NCBI GenBank assembly: GCA_011634665.1
Contig: WAEK01000008.1
Location: 489,501-553,500 of the forward strand
DNA from: Mortierella sp. BCC40632
Taxonomy: Eukaryota; Mortierellomycota; Mortierellomycetes; Mortierellales; Mortierellaceae
Direction of reading: 5' to 3'
DNA length: 64,000 bases
The translations under genes and the position numbers were made by a program. The notes beneath the pieces are model-generated. The model was not told where the DNA came from. It saw only the letters and a list, made by a program, of their open reading frames with translations, and ran no database searches. Shown here in pieces: positions 1 through 11,716 of this stretch (position 1 is the first letter of the stretch; every line of letters starts with the position of its first letter).

Positions 1-659
1 GAGCAATGGGATAAGCAAACAGCGCAAAGGTCCTTAGGCAGAAGACAACTGGGCCAAGGCTAGATGGTACTGCAATGACTACTTGTCCATCGCGTGCAGT
101 GACCTGCACTGAGGGTTCCAACACACCTCGCCTTGGATCGTGCTTCTCCCTCTCTCCTCTCCTCTCTCCTCCTCTCCTCCTCTCCTCCTCCTCTCCTCGG
201 AGCAACCTTTCTGCCATTCAACGGCTGCCTCCTCCTCCTCTCCCACCCTCCTCACCAGCGACCGTACCGTCGTCAAGTATTCGGGTTGGGCAAACCTAGA
301 GAGCAAAAGCGAGGGTGGGTAAGAGAGAAAATGAGAGAGAGAGAGAGAGAGAGAGAGGGTGTGTGTGTGTGTGTGTGTGAAAGAGCCCTTGGGATCATGC
401 GGGAAATGCAATTGCTCCGTTCTCCACGTCCCTTTTCCAATACTACTCCCACCCTACCCACGGGCACCCCCGCCAATGCTATTCTTTTCTCGCAACATAC
501 CCGCCAGGGCTCTTTTTCTATACAGTCGTTCCTTCCGGGACAAGGGCCATTTTCCAGCACCACACTCTCCATTCCAGCCATGAATAGAAACTAGCTTTAT
601 GCAACATTCGCAATGCTTGATTTTTTTTGTCGATCCGGGCCCACGCTCCACACCCATCC

Positions 660-698
<39 letters not shown>

Positions 699-1077
699 CT
701 CTTCGTCGTCCACCGCCCCCCCCCTCTCTCGCTGCGCTGCATTCGACTGTAATTAGGCGACAGGTGCACAAGCACAATCGAGGCGGTTGCACACATTCAG
801 GATAGGGGAGCGAAGGAGAGAGAGGAACGACGTTTTTTTCAGTTCCTCCTCGCCCTCCTTTCCATTAGCCACCTGGCAATTCTTTTTGGCGAAAACATGG
901 GGTCACCTGGAGTTCATAAGTCATCGATGGTGTTATCCTATTATTATTGTTTCTTTCTTTCTTTTTCCTTTAATCGATCTTTACGGACAGACCCGACGGT
1001 GACCTAGTTCCTCCTCTCGACATGGTCTGCTGTTGTTGTCACACGATCTCTGTTGCCTCTCCTCTTTTCCATTTCTT

Positions 1078-1109
1078 ACACACACATACACACACACACA
1101 CGCACACAC

Positions 1110-1157
<48 letters not shown>
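1078..1157. repeat. (CA)n microsatellite
   Basis: About 80 bp of CA dinucleotide repeat with a few interruptions (one TA, one CG, one doubled A) in its first half; the second half is perfect. Confidence 0.95.
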
Positions 1158-1158
<1 letters not shown>

Positions 1159-2596
1159 CACCACCGTTTTCTAGTACTCGCACAGGGTACTTTTCTTTTT
1201 CTCTTGTTCTCTCTCTCTCTCTTATAGAAAGACGAACCTCCTCCTCTTCCACTTTCTCCTCTCCCCCCTTTCAATGCGCGCTCGGGTCGCCAGACATGGT
1301 GTTACGAACGAGGTTCGGTCGCAACCTAGAGTCAAAGGCGACAACAACAACAGCAATAACAAGAGCTTATGCAAAAAAAAAGAAAGAAAATCATAGACAG
1401 GCAACCACAAAGGCTGGATAAAAAAAAAAATTGAGAGCAATGGATCACTGACCTGTTTGTACCTGAAAAAGAAAAGAGATCGGAATGTTGGAAGTGCGTA
1501 TGTGTGGGGGAAATAGAGAGAAATAGTTGGATCCGTAGAAAGCAAACATGGTGAAATGATAGAACACAAAATGGGGAAGAGAGAGAGAGAGGGAGAGAGA
1601 GCCGACAACAGAGATTGCGAATCGATCCCCCAGCCATGGCGGCAAGGAGGGAAGAGGGAGGGGGGAGGGATAAAAAAAAAGGGAGAGGAGATGGCGGCGG
1701 AGAACTATCGAAGCTGGGAATCGAGTCCACCAACCAGATTCGGACACACCACTCTCCTTCCCCTCCCCATCCTCTTCTCTCATCTTTCTCTTCCCCAACC
1801 CCCTTGTTGAAAGTTACCTTTCATCCGAGCGTGTGTATATTCTGACCATGTCCCAACAACTCTGAGCACGACCCGCACCACCATTGCTCATCGCGTATGT
1901 GGGGGAAGAGAGCAAGGGGCTAGGAGGAAAGAGGAGCCATGATGGTCGAGCTGCAGGTGTGTTCGGAGAAATGGTCATGGGAATAGAAAAAAAAAAGTGT
2001 TACAGGCTTCTGCTGCATGAACTTCGTGTTTTCTACGCTGCATCTATTCACACATCTCCTTTCATTCCCAGTGAATCCAATCCATAAACTCTGCGACGAG
2101 GGGTTTTTACTCCGGCCTTCAAGCCATTTGGCTTCAGGGGGTATGCCGCCGAAACCAAAAAAAAAAGGTTTTCCTGTACAGATAATCGGGCATAAGCAGG
2201 AGTGCCACAGTGGCAGGTAGAGTGCTGTGGTCATGTCGGGTCAATGTCATGGGCGTTTTAGGATAGATGACCAAATACGATTGAGGTAACTCTTGCAGAA
2301 CAAAGACGGCATTGCGTTTCGGTTTCGGGCCATTTTCTGCTATTGTCTACACTTTCTTCTGGTGCTTTTGGATTTGCTCCGCAAGCAATAACTCTTACCC
2401 CTTGCCTCTCCTCATGACTTGGAAGGCTTTGAGTTTCGATGCCCGAGGCGATGATGGCCGTTTTCTTTTTTTGTTTTTGCATGACTAGATTTATGACCTC
2501 GTGTCTGAGTCCCGAGCGGGGTCTATGACTAAGTGTGGTTTTCCTGATTCCTTTTCTCCCTTCTCTTCCTCTACTTTCCTTCCCATCCTCCTCCTC

Positions 2597-2726
<130 letters not shown>

Positions 2727-3168
2727 GGCGCAGCCAAGAGATTACAGGATGTGTTTTGTTCTTTGGTCAGCCATCTGCAAAGAGTGAGGGTCCTCGGGAA
2801 GTAAACCCGAGATGCTGAAAAGGCAGGGCTTTTATCATAGCCAAGAAAGAAAGAAAGAAAAAACCCTTCTCCCACAACAGATATTTACAGGGGTGGGCAC
2901 TAGACTGTTAGAAAGGGTTAAGGAAGGTGTCCTAGGATGCGGAGATCTAAACGACGAGGCGGATACACTCTAACGCGGTGGCTGTCCTAGTTGGCAATAT
3001 GTTGCAAATGAGGACATCAATAGAATGAGCAAGAATGACCTCCGACACCCCCTCATCATAGGCAGTCTCATCCATGGAGATTGCTCTTTATTAGAAGAAG
3101 AAGAAAGTCATTTGCAGAAAAAGAGACCGTGATTCATTTGCCTCCATCCTTCCTCATCCCTTGTCTTC

Positions 3169-4269
3169 ATGAACTCTTTGCACAACCAGCTCGGATCCGA
3201 CCCTGTGGAATCCCGCCCAGTGCGCTATCTCGAGGGCACTGCCTATTTCCTCTATAGCCAACTACCTCCCTGTCTCCCTGACCAACTCCTCTCAAAACTT
3301 GAGGTTCACGATCAAACGTTCGAGAAACCATCGTCCACATCACACAGCAACGCAGAGGGGCTTCCTCGCTCTTGTAGACATGACCACCACTTTGACCACG
3401 ACAATCATCGTGATCCTGAACATGGTGCGCCTCCATGGTTCTGGGCTGTTTTCCAGCCTTTGAAAGAGACGTTGGTGGGTCATGGGTCCACTTCCCAACT
3501 CGACAACAACAGCACTTGTCTTTACTTGATAGGCAAACCTCGACCTTGGGGCGAATATCCTCCAGATATGGCAGCACCTCATGGTTGTATCCCGCCTCAC
3601 CTCTACTATTCTGTTCACGTGTTTGCTGCTTCCCCCTCTGATCTACTCAAAAGCTCGAGCCAGTCCATCCCGCAAAGCAATATCGACAACAACAGTTGTT
3701 CCACAGAGAATCAGGGGCTACTGTCGTCAGAGTGGTCCTTTCCATTCGTCTATCGCTTTGGCGATGGACAAGACGATGCTGGGGGGCTGACCACCGGATA
3801 TCATCGATTACAGGATTTGGACGATGCAGACGACTTTGGACAATTCCTGGATCGATTTCTGACTGAAGAGCTTTTCTCAACAAAAGCGAATATCTCGGGC
3901 GCGTACCAGGCTCGACTCGAGGATCAAGAAGAGAGCCAAGGTCATGCGGAGGATTTAGTGATGCCAGCTCTGTATGCATCTACTCAGGTATTGGTCTCCG
4001 AATCCAGGACATTGGGCCTGATCGAAGAACATTTTTTGACCAAGGGCACCGCAATCGCAACTAAAGTACTTTGTCGAACATCCGAGACTGTTCCAACAAA
4101 GACGATGAAAGTTGACTCAAGAGTGTCTCTGTTCCATGAGCAAATCAGGACGCTGCTATCAACACTCCAAAGGAAATCTTCAGATAGCCAGAGCGATGAC
4201 GACCTAACGACCGAGTTACCGTTCTATGTTCTAGTTTCGGATTTACGGATGGTTCTCCCAGTCTCTTGA
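3169..4269 (+). CDS. Hypothetical protein, 366 aa, single exon
   Basis: The frame starts at the first ATG after an in-frame upstream region rich in A/T and C/T, and ends in TGA at 4267-4269. The protein has mixed composition without low-complexity runs, unlike the repeat-derived frames around it, and this is the main support for it being real. It is rich in Ser, Asp and His, with a His/Asp cluster near residues 65-80, a Trp/Pro/Phe-rich segment near 90-100, an acidic segment near 215-235, and a C-terminal half that could be helical. I see no signal peptide, membrane segment or catalytic motif and recognise no family. It is convergent with the SAPS gene, with about 450 bp between stops. The C-terminus could continue through an unseen intron. 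Confidence 0.6.
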   Translation: MNSLHNQLGSDPVESRPVRYLEGTAYFLYSQLPPCLPDQLLSKLEVHDQTFEKPSSTSHSNAEGLPRSCRHDHHFDHDNHRDPEHGAPPWFWAVFQPLKETLVGHGSTSQLDNNSTCLYLIGKPRPWGEYPPDMAAPHGCIPPHLYYSVHVFAASPSDLLKSSSQSIPQSNIDNNSCSTENQGLLSSEWSFPFVYRFGDGQDDAGGLTTGYHRLQDLDDADDFGQFLDRFLTEELFSTKANISGAYQARLEDQEESQGHAEDLVMPALYASTQVLVSESRTLGLIEEHFLTKGTAIATKVLCRTSETVPTKTMKVDSRVSLFHEQIRTLLSTLQRKSSDSQSDDDLTTELPFYVLVSDLRMVLPVS

Positions 4270-4723
4270 TCTCTCCCTCATTCTCTCTATTTTCTCGAGC
4301 TAAACTGGGTATGGGTTTTACATTTCATGCAATCAGGACAATGGCTCGTCCGTTTCGCAGCTTAGTAACGTTTACTTGGACAACAGCCTTTCCTTTCTTG
4401 TTCCTTTCTTTCTTTCTTTCTTTCTTTTTTTTTTTATTGTTGTTGTTGTTGGTGGACAGAAGTACCTCACAAAAAAAAAAAAAAAAAAAACTGGGTTTAT
4501 TATTGTCAAAGCAAATGGAGGAAAGGGAGAGTAGAAAATGGGAAAGGGGGGGGAAGGGTGAGAGAGAGAGTGCGTGGGCATGTGTGTGAGTGCTTGTGGG
4601 TGCGTATGAGCGTGAGTGTGGAAAGGAAAAAGAAAAGAGAAGGATGGAAATGAAAATGAGACGCAAGAGGCAGGAGAAAAAGAAAAGAATAGCATAGAGA
4701 CAAGAAGACGACAGAGCTCCAGC
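4270..4723. other. Intergenic region between convergent genes
   Basis: It holds short (CTTT)n, T and A tracts (A tract about 4471-4490) and a GA-rich stretch. The T-run side contains TTTATT at 4496-4501, which is AATAAA on the minus strand and could serve the SAPS transcript. Confidence 0.6.
4496..4501 (-). terminator. Candidate polyadenylation signal for the SAPS gene
   Basis: AATAAA on the minus strand about 220 bp past the SAPS stop codon. Position and orientation fit; no transcript evidence is available. Confidence 0.35.
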
Positions 4724-7563
4724 TCACACCTTCTCATCCCTGTTTAAATTCAAACTGGCAGTCTTCAATTGTACAGAGTCCACAGAAGGCCCTGCTGCCT
4801 TGGATTCGGAGAGTGTCGTCGAGGTCTTGGCATGGCTGTCGGTGCTGGTGCTGGTACTAGTGCTGGCGCTATGGATATTGTTGCTATTGTTATTGTTGAC
4901 GTGATGGATGCCTTGAATGTTACTATTACTATGGTTGTTCTCGCTTTTTACGCTTGATGTCGTCATCTGCTTGGAGTTCTCTTCTCTCTGAACCTGTGCC
5001 AAAGATGAGGATTGTTCTGTAGTGGGGGTAGTTGTGATCTTCTGATTCGGCTTCTCCCCATGCCCACTAGGGCGTGTTTGCTCAGGGGTATCTTTCAAAG
5101 TGGGGTCTGGGCTGGGGACAACTATTGTTGTTGTAGAGGATGAACCGGTAGTTGTAGTATTTGCACTAGTCAGCGGCAAAGCAGAAGAGGTAGGAGAGAC
5201 GGCTGGTTGCGGCGTCGTGGCCAGACTGCTTACGGAAATAGTTTTTTCCGCTGAACCAGGTCCAGAGCTCTCTTGCGTTAGCTTTGTCTGTTTTGTGTTC
5301 TCGAGGTTCTTGTCGCCATTCGCAACCTCAAGCGTCTTATTGGCAACGGTAATGGCTGGTACGCTCTGGTCTGTCAGCTGGAGAGATGAAATCTCGCTTG
5401 GTGAGCTTCCCGACCACTCTGTAAGGGTGGCTGTAGCTTGAGATCCCGAGCTGGTGTCTGAAGGCTTCGCCTCTGCCAATCCATTCGACCACTATTCAAA
5501 TGAATCCAAGTATAAAACGAGGATTAGATGTCTTCCTCTAGCCACAAGGCACAATAGAAACTGTATCTTATTGACTCTTGAGCCATGTTCCACAGGATCA
5601 CAGGATGAAATGAACCGTTAGAAAACAACCAAATGCATATGACTTACTGGTGGATTCCATGCCTCCTCTTCGATTCCTTCGTCGTCCTCGCTATCAAAAT
5701 CAATGGCATTCGCTCCAAAAGGATCAATGGCGTTGGTGGTCGTGCCAGCGTGACGCATCTCAAAGTCGCTATCTCCACCATATTCTCCAATCCAACTGCC
5801 GTCGTCGTCATCCTCATCTTCATCCGATGATCCAAATTTATCGGGCAAATTAGTGGTGATTTGCTGGCAGAGGTAACGAGCAAACTAGAATCATTGACAC
5901 CATAGATAAGCATGTCATGTCAATTTACCATCGAACTCAATTTCAAATGTTGGCAACAGTATCGCAAAGAACGACTCAAAAGTATGACTTACTTGATCAC
6001 TGGCAACATCTCCCTCATGTCCTGCACCCACATCCCCTAAAAAGTCGCCATTTCCATAATCGTCTGCCTCGTCGATATAGTCGTCGTCGTTGCCATCGTC
6101 ATGATCTGGTTTATGGCTCTCAATGACATTTGGGCGAGATCCTCCTAGAACCTGAGCATCTCTTTCCTTTGTCTCCTTCAGGACCTTGGACACATAGTTC
6201 CACCAGTCTTCTTGATCAATAAATTCACAAAGGGCCGAGAGTAACGACGTTTGGGAGTAGAGCTCCAAGAGTTTTACGGTCTCGTCAGCAATGTAAGTCA
6301 AGTGTCCCATGTATCCTAAACGAACACCTTTTGGCTGAGCACTAGATAATTGAAGCATAAAACGATGTATGTGATCAGCATTCCGTCAAATAATAAGAAA
6401 AAGAAAAATAAGAGATGTTGGAAAATCTTGATATTCTCAAGGGGCCTACCATTCGTAATCACAGAGACGCTGAGCATCGGTAATGCGCTTTGTCAATTGT
6501 CCATCCTTGAACATTGAGACGGTCAGTCGTCGGTTCCAACCCTCCTTGATACCCATATCACCCTTGGGGGGTATATAATTGCCCTCATTGTCTGGACGAC
6601 CAATATCGCCCATGGGCCGGTGAAAGACTTGATGAACCATGTCATACACGACTGTATGCAAAAAGTTGTTCCATGGAAACTGGAAGAAAAGGTCAAAGCA
6701 TGTTGGGAGAATACGATGGTCCACGAACTGAAGCTTCAGAAAATCGCCCACAGGTATAAGGACCGTATCGCCACCAATGCCGCTCGTCGAAGCAATAGCT
6801 GAGATCGTTGCGCTGACCAAGGTCGACATAGTCACGGACGAAGCAGGCCGAAGAGGTGGTGAAGCCTTTGGCGTCGCTTGATCATCTACTGCTTTTGTGA
6901 TGTCCTGGGACTTTGTGCTAGACTCGATGTTTGCAGACTTTGATACTCCGTTGGTGGCGAGTGGCGACTCTTTCTTGTCTTTTGATTCGGTCGACCCGCT
7001 CTTGGTAAGTTTGTCGCTCTCTTCCTTGGCTTTATGAGTACCATTGACGTTCGCATTGGAGGACTCTGCTGATCCAGCGGCGAGAGGCGATTGATGTTCA
7101 CGGAGAATGTCGTGATCCATAGAAACTGTTGGTATCCTGACCGATCCATCAGGGGAAACAGAGATAATAGGCCTTGAGTTTAAGATGGCCATGTTGGAGC
7201 AATGCAATAACTCAGCAAACATCTCACAAATCTTTAGTCTTTCAAATCCAAGGGGGGTCTGTTTTCCGATGGATGTGTCAATTGGCCCAGTCTAGCGTTT
7301 AGAAAGGCAAATGGTTGGTTTACTTGTTAGTAGGAGCACCTCTTTTGTAATAGGGGGTTTCTTTTTTTGTATCACACATGAAATACAGTGTGGACGTCAG
7401 TTCTTACGATTGAGCGTGGTGACAGCAGTAAGTCTTTGAAATCCTCGATACGCGTGGCCAAAACCTTGAGCAGGTCGCTAAGATCCACAGGTTCCTTGAC
7501 CGGGTCTGTTGGATTGGGTGGGGTAGGCTCCACATCATAGTCGCTAGTGAAAGAAGGCGATCC

Positions 7564-7594
<31 letters not shown>

Positions 7595-9041
7595 GCGACG
7601 CACTCAGCTATCAAATCTCTTTCGCGAGTGCTGGGACGAGGTAGAATACAAATAGACCACTACCTGTTGTTTCTTCGGATAAGCTCGATAAAGATAGTGA
7701 CGCCATTGATAAGAGTAGAAGAGGAGTGCGGAGCATTCCTGTCCAGCATAAAAGTCACTAGCTGAGAAACCATCAGCTCGCTCTTCAGTTCGTCAATCAA
7801 AATGTTTGTTCCAATTGAAGGCTGTTCCGGATGGGAGGACTGCGAGATAGCAATGATATCGAGTAAGACTTGCGAGGCCATCGAGTGAATCTAGCATGGA
7901 TTAGAGAGAGTAGGTTGGACGTCAGTCGCCTGTGAGACTTATTTAGCTATACTCAACAGCCTTATTGATCTGGGGAAGAGGGAGGAACCAACCTCGGCGT
8001 CAAAGTTTGGATCTAGCCGGTTAATTAACCATGGGATGAGACCTTGCTCGCTCAGCCACTAGAAGAGCCATGCAGGAGAGTATCGACAAAGATACATTAG
8101 CATTTAGTCATGGGCAGAGTGCGATGCAATAGCCCAGTTGAGGCTTATATGATGGTGGCACACAAACCTGTACTGTCCCTTTGCCGTCTGGTGACTCTTC
8201 CATACTGATGATTTTGAGCAGTAGATCCATGATGGGCGAGGTTGACATGTGTAGCAAGAGCTTTGGAACCACCTCAGGCTGTGACTTGATGAAGTGCAAC
8301 ATCTACAGTAATTCCAAGGACGAGAGGTAAGTAAGACTTGACAAGGAAAGAAGCCTTTTGGGTGCTCGTTTACAGCTCCGGCAGCGTTTTGAAGAAGGCT
8401 GCATTCAAGGCCGAAGCAAATGGGTGCAGAGACTTACATCGTTAGTCTTTTTCATTAAAAACACGCCAATGACCTTGGCAAAGTAGCTGGCCTGGACAGG
8501 ATTCAGTGGAGGTGGCCTGTCCAGGTACTCCCAGAACTTGACCAGCATATCCACGTTCGTGAAGACTGATTCAAAGATCCCCCAAACCTCGCACGAGAAG
8601 ATCTCGCAGGCAATAAAAGGGTACCTATTAATCATTCGGCAGAATCAAGATCCCAGGGGACACGAGACAGAGTGATGAGAGATAAGGGACAGTGAGTAGG
8701 ATGCGAAAGAAGCATGGCGAGGCGTGGGGCTTGTCCTGGATCACCCGCCAATGGGATTGATTGGGTAGGGCTCCTTCTCTCATTCTTTCTCTCCTGCAAC
8801 TAATAAAAGTTGCGTACAGAGCGAGAGAAGGAGTTCAGACAAATGAGTGGGCGCAAGGAATGTATCCGGAGATCCATTGTCCTTTGCCGTTCATCCCGAC
8901 GCCTCTCCCCGATTTTGGCAGTCGGCGACAAGCTCCGCTCGACTGGGGTTTGTCAGGATGGGCTGTGTCCAGTGAGCCGTTTGTCGAATGAGGAAAAAGG
9001 GCGTGCGTGCGCCTTTAAAGAGAGAATATAAGAGAGAGAGA

Positions 9042-9076
<35 letters not shown>

Positions 9077-10186
9077 CGAGAAAAAAAAAGAGAAACTGTT
9101 GACTCTCTTGGGATTCTTTTTTAAGGATCGTGTGCTCGCTCCTTTCCTGTCCCTGCCTTAGGGCAATCGTGCTTGCGCCCCTTGTTGTCCTGTCCTGCAC
9201 ATATCCCGCGCAAATTGGGGCCTATCCTGCCTTGGCCAGATTTCGATCATAGGTGTTCCTGCTGTCTGCCTCCATGCCATGTAATGCTCCCGTACGCACG
9301 CACTTACTTGAACCGTGCACGATCTTCGAGGTCATCACTAGTAATATAACTCAACAGTTGCTGGAGTATGCTCGGGTCACGCAAGCTATATTTCACAGAA
9401 GAAAGGTATCCGTAAAAGAAAGAAGGGAAAAGAGAGAGAGAGAGAAAGAAAAAAAAAAAAGGATTAACGGACAAACAGAACACAAAAGACGGGGAAAGTT
9501 AATAAGCAAGCATAGGTCTCTTGTGTAGAGCGCAACCAGCGTTGCATCGCCGCCGAAACAGGAAATGCAAGAACTAAAGACGGCGTGATTCTAGAGTCCA
9601 GTGTCCAAGAGCAGCTGGTCCAATGTAGGCAAATGTAGAAACTGCGCCGTGGGTCCATGCGCATCTCAACTCCTGATCGCTCTTCTTTCTGACTCTCTCT
9701 CTCTCTCTCTCGCTCTCTCCCGCTCTTTTCACAGTGGCAAGGATCGATTACCCCCTGGCGAGCTTGGAAGCTGCGCTTCATGCAATCATCAAGCAGGGTG
9801 AGCACATGGGCCCCGCTCATCAGGAAGTGATCCACACCTGATGCAAGCGGCAGGCTCAGTGGGAGGATGAGCAGATAAAAGAGGGGATATAACGACGAAG
9901 AAGGGGTAGGGTGGAGGGGGGAGGATGAGGTCCTCATCGACTGGGATATGACTCAAACGATGACAACGACGACGACGACGACGAGGTAGAGGAGTAGGGG
10001 GGGAGGGGAGGAGAAGGAGGAGGACACTCTGGATTGGATACATTACTAGTCAATGAGCCTTGGGTTCTGAGATTTGCATTCCTGAATCAGATCGTCCTGC
10101 TCCAGCAGTTCTTCGAGAGAGACGTTGCCAGCTTCCAGGAGATGTTCGATCACCGAGGTGTTCTGATGGCCGAATCGCCAGTACAT
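4724..10186 (-). CDS. SAPS-family protein, Sit4/PP6 phosphatase regulatory subunit (11 exons, 1054 aa)
   Basis: SAPS proteins (yeast Sap155/185/190, animal PP6R) bind the Sit4/PP6 catalytic subunit and direct it in TOR and cell-cycle signalling. Minus-strand exons: 10186-10047, 9385-9308, 8624-8438, 8302-8168, 8058-7993, 7890-7664, 7543-7408, 7291-6450, 6341-5993, 5884-5648, 5491-4724. All phases join. The start is set by the family N-terminus MYWRFGHQNTS in exon 1. Further family blocks are YPFIACEIF (exon 3), LLLHMSTSPIMDLLLK (exon 4), WLSEQGLIPWLI (exon 5), TPLGFERLKICEM (exon 8), KGVRLGYMGHLTYIA (exon 9) and FARYLCQQ...DKFGSSDED (exon 10). A Ser/Lys-rich insert occupies the middle of exon 8, acidic runs lie in exons 9 and 10, and the last 255 residues are a Ser/Thr/Asn-rich tail, probably disordered. 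Introns 1 and 2 are 661 and 683 bp; the others are short. The closest yeast paralogue cannot be assigned. Confidence 0.95.
9030..9075. repeat. (GA)n array inside SAPS intron 2
   Basis: An AG/GA dinucleotide run with one interruption, within the 683-bp intron between SAPS exons 2 and 3. On the transcribed strand it reads TC, so it could act as a distant polypyrimidine stretch. Confidence 0.85.
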
Positions 10187-10650
10187 TGAGCGACAGGGCG
10201 GATGGGATACGCGAGGGATGAGAGCAGTGAGAGATGCAGCAATGCGACAGCACGAGGAAGGATGAAAGGGCAAAAGGTATTGAGAGAACAAGGGGACGTG
10301 ACAAAAGAATAGAGTTGGTAGTGGCAAGGCTGGATGATTGCAGGACGGAGAGGATGATGGCCCGATGAAGTAGGACAGAGATGGCCTTGGCCTGAGATTG
10401 CAGATGGCGGGATGAGGGGAGGAAGATGAGATGGGATGGAGGAGCCGCGCAGAGGCGACAAGAGAAGGAAAAAAAAAAAAAGAAATGAGAGTTGAGAGCG
10501 AAAGAGAAAGAGAAAGAGCGAAAGAGAAAGAGAGCGAGAAAAAGAGAAAGTGAGAAAGAGAACGAGAAAGAGAGAAAGAGAAAGGGTTTTGCAAAAGCGA
10601 CCAAAGATGTCTCGGCAGAGGCAGAAGCAGAGAGAAAGAGAGAGAAAGAA

Positions 10651-10706
<56 letters not shown>

Positions 10707-10968
10707 AGCGACCGAGTGAGTGATGAGAGAGAAAGAAATGCAGCAGATGCGGATGCGGAAAAACGACAGGCGACAGACGACAGGACAGGCGATTCGACGT
10801 TCGCCGTGCCTCCTCCTCCTCCTCCCCCAACCACCACCACTACCACCACTGGGGCGGCGGGCTTTCTCTCGTGGATATATTCGGTCCATCCAGTGCACGA
10901 CCACGGCTGGCATGAAATGCGGCACTGCTCAGTTAAACCCCGTCTGTCCACAAGCACCAGTTGCTGTC

Positions 10969-11011
<43 letters not shown>

Positions 11012-11716
11012 TCTCTTTATTACTCTTTACTCTTCCTCTCGGCCACGCGCTCACCACTCGGCGCCTCCCCCATTTCCTTTTCTCGCGCCCTGTCAACTTG
11101 CCTTTCTCATTTAAACACCCACGAGGCTTGTTCACAGAGGCAAATCCGCGCCTCTCAAATTCGCGTTTCTCTCTCATAATGAGAAAATCAAGAGAGAGAG
11201 AGAGAGAGAGAAAGACATGAAAGACAGAGAAAGAGAGAGAGTGCACACGACACGCGCGCGGTGCTTCTGCAGCAATAAAGGGCTCAGAGTGTGCATTTGG
11301 ACCTGGCTCTGCAACACCCGCGCCAGGACAACACAAGGCCTTCTCCTTCTCTCTCCTCACCCGAGACACAAGATCCCAGAATGGCAACAACGTTGTTGCA
11401 CAACCCTCGGCCAGCTGGGCCTTGTTGTCCTCCCCCCAAGGAAGTCCACTCTTGTTTAATCGCCATTCACCTGGCATGTACGAAGGCAGGAGGCAAGAGA
11501 AGCAAGAGAAGCGAAAGAGACGAGAAGCGAATGGACAAGACTGCTAAAAATGATTCGACAAGAGGGACCGTTCCATCAATCAAAGGACAAAGAGAAACAC
11601 AAGAGTGGGGTGAGAGAGATAGAGAAAGAATATGTGTGTGTGTGTGTGTGTGTACGCGAAAGAACTAACTTTCCCCAACGCTTGGATAAAGAGAGAATCA
11701 CGCATTTCATCCGCTC
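10187..11716. other. Divergent intergenic region between SAPS and NPR2
   Basis: About 1.5 kb separates the two start codons. It contains a long GA-rich degenerate array at about 10490-10706, a CTCCT/CCA-rich patch near 10805-10850, a (CT)n array at about 10971-11006, a short (GA)n at 11192-11212 and a (GT)n at 11632-11652. Open frames here are low-complexity. Promoters for both genes must lie here, but I see no clear TATA box. Confidence 0.7.
10490..10706. repeat. Degenerate GA/GAAA purine tract, about 217 bp
   Basis: An almost purely purine plus strand made of GA, GAAA and GCGA units, ending in a perfect (GA)n run. It lies about 300-520 bp upstream of the SAPS start codon. Confidence 0.9.

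Noticed and set aside
2258..2535. Minus-strand frame of about 90 codons with mixed composition
   Set aside because: No family resemblance and no supported upstream exon; stop-free runs of this length are expected by chance in this amount of non-coding DNA.
10046..10957. 303-codon minus-strand open frame rich in Ser/Leu/Phe
   Set aside because: Only its last 46 codons, from the MYWRFGH start, are coding (SAPS exon 1). The rest is the pyrimidine-rich upstream region read through.
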